Shown: positions 1-8,583 of the stretch, piece after piece
Position numbering within the stretch: position 1 is the stretch's first letter
Layout: every line of letters starts with the position of its first letter
Source: Acidimicrobiaceae bacterium
GTDB lineage: Bacteria > Actinomycetota > Acidimicrobiia > Acidimicrobiales > RAAP-2
NCBI GenBank assembly: GCA_003133325.1
Contig: PKXA01000024.1
Coordinates: 1-64,000, forward strand
DNA length: 64,000 nt
Direction of reading: 5' to 3'
Notes under the pieces: generated by a model
Databases searched by the model: none
Told to the model about the DNA's origin: nothing
The model's input: only the letters and a program-made list of their open reading frames with translations
Position numbers and translations under genes: made by a program

Positions 1-2
1 AG

Positions 3-182
3 GCCCTGGGCCTCGAGCGGGGTCATCGGACACTCACCATCCTTCGCAAGGGCGGGAAGACCGTCACCATCCCAATGGCACCTCGTACGGCGCGGGCAGT
101 CGATCTGGCCATCGGAGAACGTGACAGTGGTCCGATCTTCATCACGGCGGACGGTCGGCGTCTTGATCGTCACGGGGCCAGC
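3..182 (+). pseudogene. tyrosine recombinase fragment, C-terminal catalytic part
   Basis: The first 60 codons read as the middle of a tyrosine recombinase catalytic domain: a GHRTLTILRKGGK strand carrying the beta-hairpin lysine, then TIPMAPRTARA and a GPIFITADGRRLDRHGA segment typical of XerC/phage-type integrases of actinobacterial mobile elements. The gene enters from beyond the left edge. The similarity stops near base 180, where the frame runs into the 3' end of the opposing integrase, so the HxxR and Tyr motifs are missing. I read it as the remnant of an older integrase cut by arrival of the neighbouring element. The family is clear from the pattern; the exact breakpoint is not. Confidence 0.55.
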
Positions 183-1392
183 CGAGCGCCCGTCCGAGCC
201 CGTCGGCGGCGTCGCGGTCCCGAGCCTCGACTGCGTGGGCGTAGACGGCCAACGTCACCGATGGGTTGGCATGCCCCAGTCGGGATGCGACCGTCTTGGG
301 GTCGAGTCCTTGCGCCACCATCTGCGTTGCAGACAGATGGCGGAGGTCGTGGAACCGGAATTGCCAAGTCTCGACCCGGGGCGGGTCAGCGGCAAGGGCC
401 TCGGACTCCATCGTCCTGCAGAGACGGTGAAAAGCGCGGGTGAGGCTATTCGGAGTCCGGGGGGCGAACCCGTCAGCCAACGTCGACCACACGAACGCAT
501 CGGCCGACAGTGGCACACAGGCAGTAGTCGCCTCGGACTCGGCCCGGGCCTTCCGGGCGGTCAACAGTGACACCGCTACCGGGTCAAGGGCGATAGCGCG
601 GACCTGGTGAGTCTTCGGGTCTTTGACTCCCCACGTCGACTTCACCTGCCAAATGGATCGGCGCACGGTGACCCTCGAGCTGGGCTAGTCGATGTCCGAC
701 CACTGGACGCCGCAGATCTCACCACGTCGCATTCCGGTGAGCATGGCGAAAAGGAGGATCGGTCCGAGGTCTGGCGAGCTGCTCTCGGCTGCTCGAAAAA
801 CAAGGGCACGCGCCTGGTCGACCGTTGGCACGTGCATCTCCGGCTTCGACACTGTTTGGAGGTCGACATCGTCGGCCGGATTCTCCGGCGTCATCTTCCA
901 CTTTGTTGCCTGGTTGAGTGCAGCGCGAATAATGCGGTGGTGGTGGAGCAGGTTGGCCGGCGACATTCCGTCTTTGAGAAGCGAGTTGTAGTAGCGGTCC
1001 AGATCAAGCGTGCTGATTTTCGCCACCTCCCTATCGCCCAACGGTCCGACCTTGATCCGAGTTGCCTTCGACCGATAGCGGTGGAGCGTGTTGGGCGATC
1101 GTCCGCGGGTCTCGCCGTGTTCGATCCATTCGTCGAGGAGCTGTGAGAGCGTCCGGATCTTTTCGGGCTCGACCTTCTCCCCGTACTTCCCAGCGGCGAT
1201 GTCGGCGACAAGTTGCGCCCGCTCCTTCTTCGCTTCGCGGATGCCCACACCCTCTTCGCGTCGCTGGCCAGGGTGCACGTACGTCTTCACTACCTACCTG
1301 CCCGTAGCGGCGTTGTACGCTCGCAACTCGTAATGACCTGGCGACCTTTCCCTGATCTCGGCAGTCGGCTTGCGGTCCTTGGCGAGTCCCAT
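142..1392 (-). pseudogene. tyrosine integrase interrupted by two in-frame TAG codons
   Basis: The reading frame is 417 codons from an ATG at 1392. It is open except for two TAG codons, one after the N-terminal ...AYNAATGR segment (about 1294-1296) and one after ...GVQWSDID (686-688). No frameshift is needed: the three open pieces line up as one integrase. The pieces contain an N-terminal arm-binding region, a SAM-like core-binding domain (RTLSQLLDEWIEHG...), the catalytic Arg in TGMRRGEICG, the HxxR box in FHDLRHLSATQM, and LGHANPSVTLAVYAH with the nucleophilic Tyr. It lies next to the att-like site at 1456, as an integrase normally does. Both TAGs could come from CAG by one C-to-T change, which favours pseudogenisation over recoding, because genes nearby end in TAG. 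Confidence 0.75.
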
Positions 1393-1400
1393 ATCCACAG

Positions 1401-1421
1401 ACTGGGGCAAAGACTAGGGCA
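1401..1421 (+). repeat. putative integrase arm-type sites, left pair
   Basis: ACTGGGGCA at 1401-1409 and ACTAGGGCA at 1413-1421 are 12 bp apart. The same pair with the same 12-bp spacing recurs at 1612-1632 and 28548-28568. Close direct repeats beside an integrase gene and an att core are the usual layout of arm-binding sites; the binding role is inferred. Confidence 0.55.
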
Positions 1422-1455
1422 GAGTGAACCTTAGAGAGACAAAAGACCAGCGTAA

Positions 1456-1496
1456 GGGGCAGTAGCTCAGTGGTTAGAGCAGGGGACTCATAATCC
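1456..1496 (+). repeat. att-like site: 5' half of a CAU tRNA gene
   Basis: These 41 bp are identical to 28610-28650, the first 41 bp of a complete CAU tRNA. Identity includes the acceptor 5' strand, the D arm and the anticodon (CAT at 1489-1491), and stops in the 3' strand of the anticodon stem. After that the sequence is unrelated and no T arm follows, so this copy cannot make a tRNA. It has arm-type repeats on both sides, so it looks like an attP-type junction, as forms between tandem elements or when an attP is carried in. Confidence 0.75.
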
Positions 1497-1564
1497 TTCT
1501 GGGAACTGGAAACGACGGAGCCGGAGTGGCCCGAACCGGACGTTTCCGCAGATGAGCGTCGGTG

Positions 1565-1594
1565 CAACCGGAAGCAACTGGAAGCAACCGGAAC
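1565..1594 (+). repeat. three 10-bp tandem repeats
   Basis: CAACCGGAAG, CAACTGGAAG and CAACCGGAAC follow each other without gaps between the att-like site and the right arm-site pair. Repeats in phase with the helix could bind an accessory factor, but no role is shown. Confidence 0.5.
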
Positions 1595-1611
1595 CTGGTG
1601 CCACAGCACGA

Positions 1612-1632
1612 ACTAGGGCAAAAACTAGGGCA
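1612..1632 (+). repeat. putative integrase arm-type sites, right pair
   Basis: Two exact copies of ACTAGGGCA (1612-1620 and 1624-1632), 12 bp apart, match the pair at 28548-28568. Together with 1401-1421 they place arm-type repeats on both flanks of the 1456 core. Confidence 0.55.
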
Positions 1633-1894
1633 GGATTAGGCGCACGGGGTCGGGGATCCGGACATCCCGCGGCTTGGGGCTTGGACACCACAAGCCGCGG
1701 GAGGGGACCACCCTCGGTGGTGGACCTTCAGCTCACCAGGGGGTTCAGGTGGGGAATTTCAATGAGCAGGTCTGGAGAGAGTTACGCGAGCGTGGTCACA
1801 GGCGCAGAACTACGCGGCCGGACTTTCGAACGGCCGCCCGAGGCCGCGCGCCCGAGCGGCTCGGTGCGCATCGGGCCCGCTGCGGCCAGCCGCC

Positions 1895-2096
1895 GCTCCA
1901 TACGTGCCGTTATGCGCTGAGGTTCGGGGGGCGGCGCCCGTCGTTCTGGCGCGTTGTTCGGCGCCCGAGCGGAGCGCTCGATCGCCGACTCGGGTGCGGT
2001 CGGCGGCACCCACAGCACCGGCTGCCGAGAGCGGTTCTCTAATGCTTTGCAGTCGGGGCAGCCTCCGTGCTCGCTCCGGTTGCTGCGCCCGGAACG
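1895..2096 (+). repeat. dispersed repeat family, copy A
   Basis: This copy shares blocks with copies at 3791, 5681, 9474, 11970, 17862 and (inverted) 56128. Key blocks are GTCGTTCTGGCGCGTTGTTC, then CACCCACAGCACCGGCTG, then a pyrimidine-rich tail ending CTGCGCCCGGAACG. It has short dyads, for example CCCGAG...CTCGGG across the middle. It lies in a gene-free stretch between the att-like site and the 3' end of the DUF402 gene. No long frame is conserved between copies, so it is treated as noncoding. Confidence 0.65.
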
Positions 2097-2163
2097 AAAC
2101 ACATAGGTGACGGTGCGGACACGAATCTGGGCCGGTGGTTGGGGGGCGCTCTTTAGTGGCGGG

Positions 2164-2757
2164 CTACTGCGCTACCGGAGGGGTCCAGGCGTGCCAGCTA
2201 CGGTCCCACGGCACGACCCCGCGGGTGAGGCTCTCTTCGACCATCGCACAGGTGTCGTAGAGGCGCAGCGCGTCGGCTTGGTCGTAGACACCCATCGCCA
2301 CGGCCATCTCGAGCTCATCCTCGTCTCGTCGGTTCCAGCTCGAGAAGTCAGCGGCGACGATGAGGTCGAGGGTCTCGTCCATCGTGTCAAACCCGTGCGG
2401 TCCGCGACGTAGAGGCTCTTGGAAGTTCACGTACCACGATGCGACGCCACCCTCCTCGAGGACCGTGGCAAAGACCTCGAAGGGCTGGCCGTGGGGCGCG
2501 ATGCGCAGCATCCCGGGCGGCAAGAACTCCTTCTTGTGGAGGTCCCATTCGCCTGAGAGCCACATCGAGAAGCATCTCTCGCCGTGCTCGACATCGACGG
2601 GGTAGTCGACGAGGGTCCCCGGTGCCAGATACGACACGAGGTGCTCGTCGGTGTCTTCGACCACGGTCACCGGGCGCACCGTCCACACCTTGCCGCGGAG
2701 AACCTCTCGAATGGCAATCCGATCGCCGGGTTGGAAGCGTCGCGAGCCGTTGGCCAT
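2164..2757 (-). CDS. DUF402 domain protein (FomD / nucleoside-diphosphatase-like fold)
   Basis: The 197-residue protein has the DUF402 pattern: an N-terminal strand region with RGKVWTVRPVTVVEDTDEHLVSYLAPGT, a WYVNFQEPLRR segment, and the signature FDTMDETLDLIVAADFSSW followed by KDEDELE-like NRRDEDELEMAVAMG. Characterised relatives (Ntdp, FomD, SC4828) are cytosolic metal-dependent nucleotide phosphatases. The acidic residues of the D-x-x-D and DEDELE segments would hold the metal. Its substrate here cannot be read from sequence. The gene stands alone, and its 3' end faces repeat copy A. The start at 2757 is the only good ATG and has no strong ribosome site. Confidence 0.8.
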   Translation of the reverse strand: MANGSRRFQPGDRIAIREVLRGKVWTVRPVTVVEDTDEHLVSYLAPGTLVDYPVDVEHGERCFSMWLSGEWDLHKKEFLPPGMLRIAPHGQPFEVFATVLEEGGVASWYVNFQEPLRRGPHGFDTMDETLDLIVAADFSSWNRRDEDELEMAVAMGVYDQADALRLYDTCAMVEESLTRGVVPWDRSWHAWTPPVAQ

Positions 2758-3115
2758 TCCGACACGCTAATGGTGTTGAAGTGAGAAGTCCGGGGACCGC
2801 TGGCTGGCTCAGGCCCTGGCCGCTATTGGGAAGTGGCAGCGAGATGGATACCCCTCTTTCATAATCAGGAGGCCCTTGTCTTCCGTGAGGCCCTACCCCC
2901 AACCGCTCAATACACGTGTGATCCACAATGCATCCCCGCGTCTTTCACACCGCGCTGCTGAGAGGGCGTCGCTGGTCGCCCTCATCGGTCACCTGCCCCA
3001 CATCGCCTGTGTTGCGCGGCGATTATCGAAGGGGCTTGCTGCACTTTGCGAATGCCCATCTCAGAGACCGCAGGTGGTGGACTGAAACGCGAGTGCCCTG
3101 CGGGCGTCTTCCATA
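2758..3115. other. intergenic region, no gene seen
   Basis: About 360 bases lie between the divergent starts of the DUF402 and HAD genes. I see no coding frame with family-like content, no RNA gene and no clear operator. It must hold both promoters. Confidence 0.4.
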
Positions 3116-3769
3116 ATGGGGGTAGTGACCTTGCTTGCCCTTTTCGATCTCGACAACACCTTGCTGGACCGAGAGAAGGCGTTTGGCTTATGGGCCGACC
3201 GCTTCATCGCTTCACACGGTCTGGGTCAGGGTGCCCGGGCGATGATCGATCGAGCCGATGTCGACGGTGCAACTCCTCGTGACGAGTTTTTCGCACGGAT
3301 CCGACAGGAGCTGAATATCACCACCGAGGTGGACGAGCTGGTCGCGAACTACCGCGTGGTCTACCCATCCCTCTACTCCGCCGAACCGGAGATGATCAAA
3401 GGAGTCCGATTGCTTCGATCATCAGGCTTCAAGGTGGGAGTCGTCACCAACGGCCCTCCATCGCAACAGGCCAAGCTCGAGGCTGCAGGCGTCGCGGTGG
3501 AGTTCGATGCCGTCTGCATTTCCGCATTGGTGGGCTCACGGAAGCCGGACATTGCGATCTTCAGAGAAGCAGCCCGAGTCTGCAACCTCCCGCTGGATGG
3601 CTGGATGGTAGGCGACTCGGCCGAAGCTGACATCGGCAGCGGAGCCAATGCTGGGCTCAAGACCATCTGGATGGCTCGTGGTCGGGATTGGCCATCAGAT
3701 GACTTCGTGCCGGACCACATTGTTGACTCGATCCCCCAGGCGGTTGACGTGATCCTCGCGTCAACGTAG
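3116..3769 (+). CDS. HAD-superfamily hydrolase, subfamily IA
   Basis: The 217-residue protein has the four HAD motifs in order: FDLDNTLLD near residue 10 (nucleophile and acid Asp), VVTNGP near 115, a Lys in GSRKPD near 145, and GDSAEADIGSGANAG near 165. The helical cap between motifs I and II is of C1 type. Relatives hydrolyse small phosphate esters such as phosphoglycolate or sugar phosphates in the cytosol. The substrate is not predictable. It is monocistronic, and its stop precedes repeat copy B. The start at 3116 places two residues before the first hydrophobic strand; an internal start a few codons later is possible. Confidence 0.85.
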   Translation: MGVVTLLALFDLDNTLLDREKAFGLWADRFIASHGLGQGARAMIDRADVDGATPRDEFFARIRQELNITTEVDELVANYRVVYPSLYSAEPEMIKGVRLLRSSGFKVGVVTNGPPSQQAKLEAAGVAVEFDAVCISALVGSRKPDIAIFREAARVCNLPLDGWMVGDSAEADIGSGANAGLKTIWMARGRDWPSDDFVPDHIVDSIPQAVDVILAST

Positions 3770-3790
3770 AAGTATCCCCGAACGCTACCG

Positions 3791-3984
3791 GTTCGCAGCG
3801 TGGCCAAAGCCGGCCGACACCGAGCATGCTTGTCATTCGCGAGCACACCCGACGTGCCTGATTCGTTCGGCGCTGCCCTTCGGTGTCCGGCCGTCGTCGT
3901 TCTGGCGCGTTGTTCGGCGCCCGGGCCGGTGAGCTTGATCGCTGACTCGGGTGCGGTCGGCGGCACGCACAGCACTGGCAGCTG
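3791..3984 (+). repeat. dispersed repeat family, copy B
   Basis: This copy opens with GTTCGCAGCGTGGCCAAAGC and CGAGCATGCTTGTC, then CGAGCACACCCGACGTGCC. The core TTCTGGCGCGTTGTTCGGCG and the block GTGCGGTCGGCGGCAC follow, and it ends at AGCACTGGCAGCTGA. It sits between the convergent 3' ends of the HAD and SDR genes. Confidence 0.65.
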
Positions 3985-4170
3985 AATGTGGCTCGATGGG
4001 CTCCGGTCCAGGGCCCGTGGATCACCCGGGTAACGCCGGATCAGCAGCTCCCAGTCGCTTACAGTTCCACTATGCCTGCAAGAAGAGCTGCGCCGGGAGA
4101 CCAGAGGCGCGAAATACCAGTATCTCGAGTTCTCAGAAAGGCACTTCCGAATGCCCATCGCTGCCTCAGG

Positions 4171-5538
4171 TTAGGAGGTACTTACACGTCTCACTCGATA
4201 GTGAACCAAGGCTCGGAAGACCTTGCGGTGCACGGGCTGGAGGATTTTCCAATAGACGAAGCCCGGAACTCCTAGCGGGCGAAATGCCCCAACCTGAACA
4301 AGCGCACGCTCGTCGCACTGATAGCCGAACCAGGCTTCTCCGAAGAACCAGGAAGTGGCGCGCAATACCAGCATCCCAGGGTCGCGTCGCGTCACGTACC
4401 ACCAGTCGACCGTCTGGCCCTCGAGGAGCGCAGGCGGGCAACTGAGGGTCCATCGTTCCCCGACGAGGCGACCGAGCATGGCTCGCACCTTCCAGGCGAA
4501 CGCGAGGCCGTACCAGCTATAGCTGCCACCCATACGGTCGAGGTCCGCATCGAGCCGCAGAGACGTTTCGTCCGAAAGGGGTGCCGATACACGGACGGTG
4601 TAGACACCATCGCAGAGTCCGCTCTCGCGGCTCAAAAGGTCGTGGTCGAGGGCTTTCGCCTGGTCGTCCAGGGCGGCCGAAAGCGCGTCCGCCAACCCGG
4701 CTGGCTCGAAAGCGAAGGCAACATCGGTTCGGGCCCGGTCGTGGACGACCACTTCGGTCACAAGACTTTCGATGAGTGCGTGACTGACTCGGCGATCGAC
4801 CGGCGTGACCAGATCCAACCAGTATGACGATAGTCGCGGAGTGAGATAAGGGACGTCGACGATGCGTCGACGGTGAAGACCACGAGCGGTCGCGTAGGCG
4901 CCGATCATCTCTCGGTATGAGGTGACCTCAGCACCACCAATCTCATAGACCCCCGGCTCGACCTCGAGTGCCCCTATCAAATAACGGACCACGTCGGCAG
5001 AGGCGATCGGTTGGATCCTCGTGCGGACCCAGCGCGGGCAGACCATGAACGGAAGCCGCTCAGTAAGGTACCTGAGCATCTCGAAGGAGATACTCCCCGC
5101 TCCCAAGACGACCGCGGCTCGCAGCTCAACGACCGGAACGTGCCCACTGGCTAGCGCGACGCCGACCTCCTGGCGGCTCGACAAATGCTCGGACTCCGGT
5201 TCATGCCCGAGGCCGCCGAGATAGATGATGCGCTCGACGGCGGCTGCTGCTGCCGTTCTGCCAAAGTTTTCGGCCAGCTGGCGGTCGCGAGCGCGGAAGT
5301 CCCCAGCGCTCAGCGAGTGCACAAGGTAAAAGGCGCTCTCGCATCCCGCCAAGGCGTCGAGCATCGCTGCCTCGTCCGCCACGTCGACGGCCCGTCCTTC
5401 AGCACCGGGGATCTCGGGACGGTGACGTGAGAGGCCGATCACCTCGTGTCCCGCCGCGACGAGCTCTACAGAGAGCGCCCGGCCCACGAAGCCACTTGCT
5501 CCAATCACCGCGACTCGCACCGCCCCACGATGCACCAA
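4171..5538 (-). CDS. NAD(P)-binding SDR protein with C-terminal DUF2867 domain
   Basis: The 455-residue protein has two parts. Residues 1-290 form an atypical SDR/NmrA-like Rossmann fold: VRVAVIGASGFVGRAL (GxxGxxG), the acidic strand end, YLVHSLSAGDF, IIYLGGLGHEPESEHLSSR, and RTRIQPIASADVV. Residues 310-455 match DUF2867, with YTVRVSAPLS and ERWTLSCPPALLEGQTVDWWYV and the closing GALVHYRVRR-like end (KVFRALVHYRVRR). The same fusion is known from YbjT-like proteins, which have no firmly assigned substrate. Its 5' end is near repeat copy C and its 3' end faces copy B. A GTG at the VRVAVIG position is an alternative start. Confidence 0.8.
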   Translation of the reverse strand: MVHRGAVRVAVIGASGFVGRALSVELVAAGHEVIGLSRHRPEIPGAEGRAVDVADEAAMLDALAGCESAFYLVHSLSAGDFRARDRQLAENFGRTAAAAAVERIIYLGGLGHEPESEHLSSRQEVGVALASGHVPVVELRAAVVLGAGSISFEMLRYLTERLPFMVCPRWVRTRIQPIASADVVRYLIGALEVEPGVYEIGGAEVTSYREMIGAYATARGLHRRRIVDVPYLTPRLSSYWLDLVTPVDRRVSHALIESLVTEVVVHDRARTDVAFAFEPAGLADALSAALDDQAKALDHDLLSRESGLCDGVYTVRVSAPLSDETSLRLDADLDRMGGSYSWYGLAFAWKVRAMLGRLVGERWTLSCPPALLEGQTVDWWYVTRRDPGMLVLRATSWFFGEAWFGYQCDERALVQVGAFRPLGVPGFVYWKILQPVHRKVFRALVHYRVRRVSTS

Positions 5539-5680
5539 AACCAGACAACAATGCGAGCCGTGTCATTCGTTGCCCGAAATCCGTAAGACGGACCGTGTCG
5601 GGGACGGCAAGCGGAACAATGTCCGAGAATAATTACGATCGCGCGGGCCAAGCCTCCGTTGAGGGTGACGCCGATCGCCG

Positions 5681-5940
5681 GTTCGCGGCGTGGCCCAAGC
5701 CCTCCCACCCCCAAGTAAGCTTGCAACACGCGAGCGCACGCGTAGGTGCCGTTCTGCACTGCGCCCAGGGTGGCAACGGCCGTCGTTATGGCGCGTCGTT
5801 CTGTAGTCGGTCGGAGACGCGAGATCGCCGACTCAGGTGCGTTCCGCGGCACCCACAGCACCGGCTGCCGAGCGCGGTTCTGAGTGCGTTGCGGTCCGCA
5901 GGCGGCCGCCGTGCGCTCCTGTTGCTGCGCCCGGAACGGC
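5681..5940 (+). repeat. dispersed repeat family, copy C
   Basis: This is one of the longest copies. GTTCGCGGCGTGGCCCAAGC is followed by CGAGCGCACGCGTAGGTGCC, the core GGCGCGTCGTTCTGTAGTCG, GACTCAGGTGCGTTCCGCGG, CACCCACAGCACCGGCTG, and the tail CTGCGCCCGGAACG. In this subtype and in copy E, AGTCGG and CCGACT can pair across the middle. It lies between the SDR start and the APC permease start. Confidence 0.7.
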
Positions 5941-6078
5941 ACTTTCGGGCGTGTGGAATACTTCGGAGACAGGTCGCAGTTCGACTGAAGACCAGCAATC
6001 CCGGTGCGTGGCCCGCCGAAGCCGGCTGTCTCGCCGATGAGATGCGAATACGTTCATCGACAGAGGTAGGTTCGTTTG

Positions 6079-7425
6079 GTGCCGGAAGCTGCGCCGGAAG
6101 CTACTGCCTCGACAGTGCCACCCGATCGGCCGCGGCGGACGCTCGGCTTAGCGAGCACGGTCGCGATCGGGATCGGCGGAATGGTCGGTGGCGGCATCTT
6201 CGCCGTTCTCGGATTGTCCATTGAGCTGGCCCGCGGTGCAGCTCCGATCGCGTTTCTCATCGCCGGAGGCGTGGCCCTCCTCACCGCGACCTCCTATGCC
6301 CGGCTTTCGGTCGCCTACCCGAGCCGCGGCGGAACCGTCACCTTTCTCAACGAGACGTTCGGGTCGGGTATCTTCGTTGGTGGACTCAATGTCCTGTTGT
6401 GGCTCAGCTACGTCGTGATGATCTCCCTGTACGCCGCTGCCTTTGCCGGATATGCGGACAGTCTCCTCCCAGGGCCCCCGTCGGCCGTGGTCGATCATCT
6501 CCTCCTCAGCGGCGTCATCATCGTGATCGCCGTCCTCAACATCGCCCGGGCCTCCGTCGTGGGTCGCGCCGAGGAATGGATTGTCGCGGCCAAGGTGGCC
6601 ATCCTGCTCCTCGTCGTGGCCGCGGCCTTTCACGGTGTGCACCCGTCCCACCTGTCCCCACATGCGTGGCCTGATCCTCTGGCCATCGTCGGAGGAGGCA
6701 TGGTGATCTTCGTCGCCTACGAGGGTTTCGAGCTCATCTCCAATGCCGCCGAGGACGTGCGCAATCCCCGTCGCACGCTCCCGCTGGCGCTCTATATCTC
6801 CGTCGGGTTCACGATCGCCTTGTACGTGCTGGTGTCCATCGTGACCGTTGGCACCCTCACCATCACTCAGGTGCGTGGCGCAAGCTCCTACGTCCTCGCC
6901 GTGGCGGCTCGTCCGAGCCTCGGTCAGGTCGGATTCGTGCTTGTGGCGGTCGCTGCTCTGCTCTCGACAACGTCGGCCATCAATGCCACCCTCTATGGCT
7001 CCGCCCGACTTTCGTGGACGATCGCCCGTTCCGGTGAGCTTCCAGAGGCGTTCGACAAGAAGGTCTGGGACCGACCCGTCGAGGGTCTACTGGTCACCAC
7101 TGGTCTCACTCTCGTCGTCGCCAATGCCTTCAACCTCAACAGCATCGCCCTCACCGGCAGTGCAGCGTTCTTGATCATTTTCGCCGCAGTGAACATCGCC
7201 GCTGCTCGCCTGGCCAAACGCAGAACACAGCGCGCACTGGCTGTGGCCGCAGCTGTGGCATGCGCCGCCTCGCTCGTTGCCTTGATCCTGGAGGAGCGGA
7301 GCCGCAACCTCTGGGGCGTGGTCATCGTTGGTGGGCTCGTCGGCGGATCGTTCGCCATGGAAGCCCTCTATCGGAAGGTCACGCATCGGGTGATACCTGC
7401 CCACATCGCCACAGCCAGACGCTAA
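6079..7425 (+). CDS. APC-superfamily amino-acid permease
   Basis: The 448-residue protein has about 12 membrane segments. The first carries the APC substrate loop signature IGIGGMVGGGIFAVLG, and the sixth carries the expected FVAYEGFELISNAAEDVRNP motif that follows the unwound helix. NPRRTLPLALYISV and SRSGELP-like SIARSGELPEAF segments also fit. Such carriers move amino acids or polyamines across the cell membrane by proton or exchange coupling; specificity is not predictable. The GTG at 6079 has AGGTAGG 8 bp upstream and is preferred over the TTG at 6076. The heliorhodopsin gene follows 190 bp downstream on the same strand, too far to assume an operon. Confidence 0.88.
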   Translation: MPEAAPEATASTVPPDRPRRTLGLASTVAIGIGGMVGGGIFAVLGLSIELARGAAPIAFLIAGGVALLTATSYARLSVAYPSRGGTVTFLNETFGSGIFVGGLNVLLWLSYVVMISLYAAAFAGYADSLLPGPPSAVVDHLLLSGVIIVIAVLNIARASVVGRAEEWIVAAKVAILLLVVAAAFHGVHPSHLSPHAWPDPLAIVGGGMVIFVAYEGFELISNAAEDVRNPRRTLPLALYISVGFTIALYVLVSIVTVGTLTITQVRGASSYVLAVAARPSLGQVGFVLVAVAALLSTTSAINATLYGSARLSWTIARSGELPEAFDKKVWDRPVEGLLVTTGLTLVVANAFNLNSIALTGSAAFLIIFAAVNIAAARLAKRRTQRALAVAAAVACAASLVALILEERSRNLWGVVIVGGLVGGSFAMEALYRKVTHRVIPAHIATARR

Positions 7426-7616
7426 TCCCGATCCAGTTGCTGAGTGACCCACATCGCCGGCCTTGGGACGCTGGGCGATTCGACCCCCCTTCGGGGCCCA
7501 GCCCGGGGCGCCAGGCTATGAGGCGACTGTCCCGTCAGCTAAACCAGTTGGGCCTCGACCTCCGTGAACTGCGGCCCGGCGGCAACCATGGACGGCATGA
7601 CCAATAGCATGCTGAT

Positions 7617-8384
7617 GTGACCGACAAGGAGACTTCAACCGCCCGGCTCCGGCCCTACAACGCTGCCGCAGGGTGCCTGCACCTCGTCCAGGCGGTTCTC
7701 ATCGTCATCCTGGCCAACAGCTTTTCGCTGCCAGTGCGCGCCACCTACATGACGGGGCCACCGGGCCCCGGCGTTGGGCACCAGTCGGTCGTCCTGTTCA
7801 ACGTCGGGTTCGCAGCTGCGATCGGCGCCTTCTTCTTGCTCTCGGCCGTGGCCCACTTCTACGTGGTCGGACCGGGCTGGGCGAAATACCAGGCCGAACT
7901 GCTGATCGAACGCAACCCCTTTCGCTGGATCGAGTACTCACTCAGCTCATCGATCATGGTCGTTCTCATCGCCATGCTGGTCGGTATCAGCGACATCGCA
8001 GCGCTGATCGCGCTCATCGGCGTCAACGCGTCGATGATCGGCTTCGGCTGGATGCAAGAGCGATACGAGCGTCCAGGCACCGGGCTCGGGCCATTCTGGA
8101 TCGGATGCCTGGCCGGCATCGTCCCGTGGATCGCCATCGGGATCTACCTGGTTGGCCCCGGGGCCAACCAGCACCCGCCCGGGTTCGTCTACGCGATCTT
8201 CTTCTCGCTGTTCGTCTTCTTCAACTGCTTCGCCATCAACCAGTGGCTGCAATACAAGAAGGTCGGTCGGTGGGCCGACTACCTCTTCGGCGAGCGGGTC
8301 TACGTAACCCTCTCGCTTGTCGCCAAGAGCCTCCTCGCCTGGCAGATCTTCGCTTCCACATTGGCGTCTTCTGTCGCCCATTGA
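7617..8384 (+). CDS. heliorhodopsin (retinal-binding seven-helix photoreceptor)
   Basis: The 255-residue protein has seven membrane segments and the diagnostic heliorhodopsin motifs: FRWIEYSLSSSIMVV (counterion Glu106), GVNASMIGFGWMQERY, WIGCLAGIVPWIAIGIYLV, and SLVAKSLLAWQIF with the Schiff-base Lys237. His22 and His80, which line the inner cavity in known members, are present. Heliorhodopsins are inserted with the N terminus inside the cell, have slow photocycles and do not pump ions. Proposed roles are signalling or modulation of partner enzymes. No retinal-synthesis gene (carotenoid oxygenase) is visible nearby, so retinal would come from elsewhere. The start is GTG at 7617 without a clear ribosome site. 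The neighbours are an APC permease upstream and an Abi-alpha-like gene downstream. Confidence 0.95.
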   Translation: MTDKETSTARLRPYNAAAGCLHLVQAVLIVILANSFSLPVRATYMTGPPGPGVGHQSVVLFNVGFAAAIGAFFLLSAVAHFYVVGPGWAKYQAELLIERNPFRWIEYSLSSSIMVVLIAMLVGISDIAALIALIGVNASMIGFGWMQERYERPGTGLGPFWIGCLAGIVPWIAIGIYLVGPGANQHPPGFVYAIFFSLFVFFNCFAINQWLQYKKVGRWADYLFGERVYVTLSLVAKSLLAWQIFASTLASSVAH

Positions 8385-8583
8385 TCGTAGCGGCGCTTGC
8401 TCGCGCACGTCACCACCACAAGACCCATGTCACTGCGAAGTTCGCTGGAGCTGACCCACCTTGGCGGGCACGTCGAGTGCGCCCGGATAGGTGTCCCATA
8501 CCACCGGTTAAGCGCCCGACAACGGAAACCACCACCGCCAGTTCGAATTCGGCTTGGTCCTCCGGGATACGTAGCATAAGAAG

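Noticed and set aside
142-1392. Amber recoding (TAG as Gln) in this organism or element
   Set aside because: The HAD, third IS21 ORF and inositol-phosphatase genes end with TAG at family-consistent lengths, and no suppressor tRNA is in the window; two point mutations are simpler.
1456-1530. Second functional CAU tRNA gene
   Set aside because: Only the 5' half is present; the bases after 1496 do not complete the anticodon stem or form a T arm.
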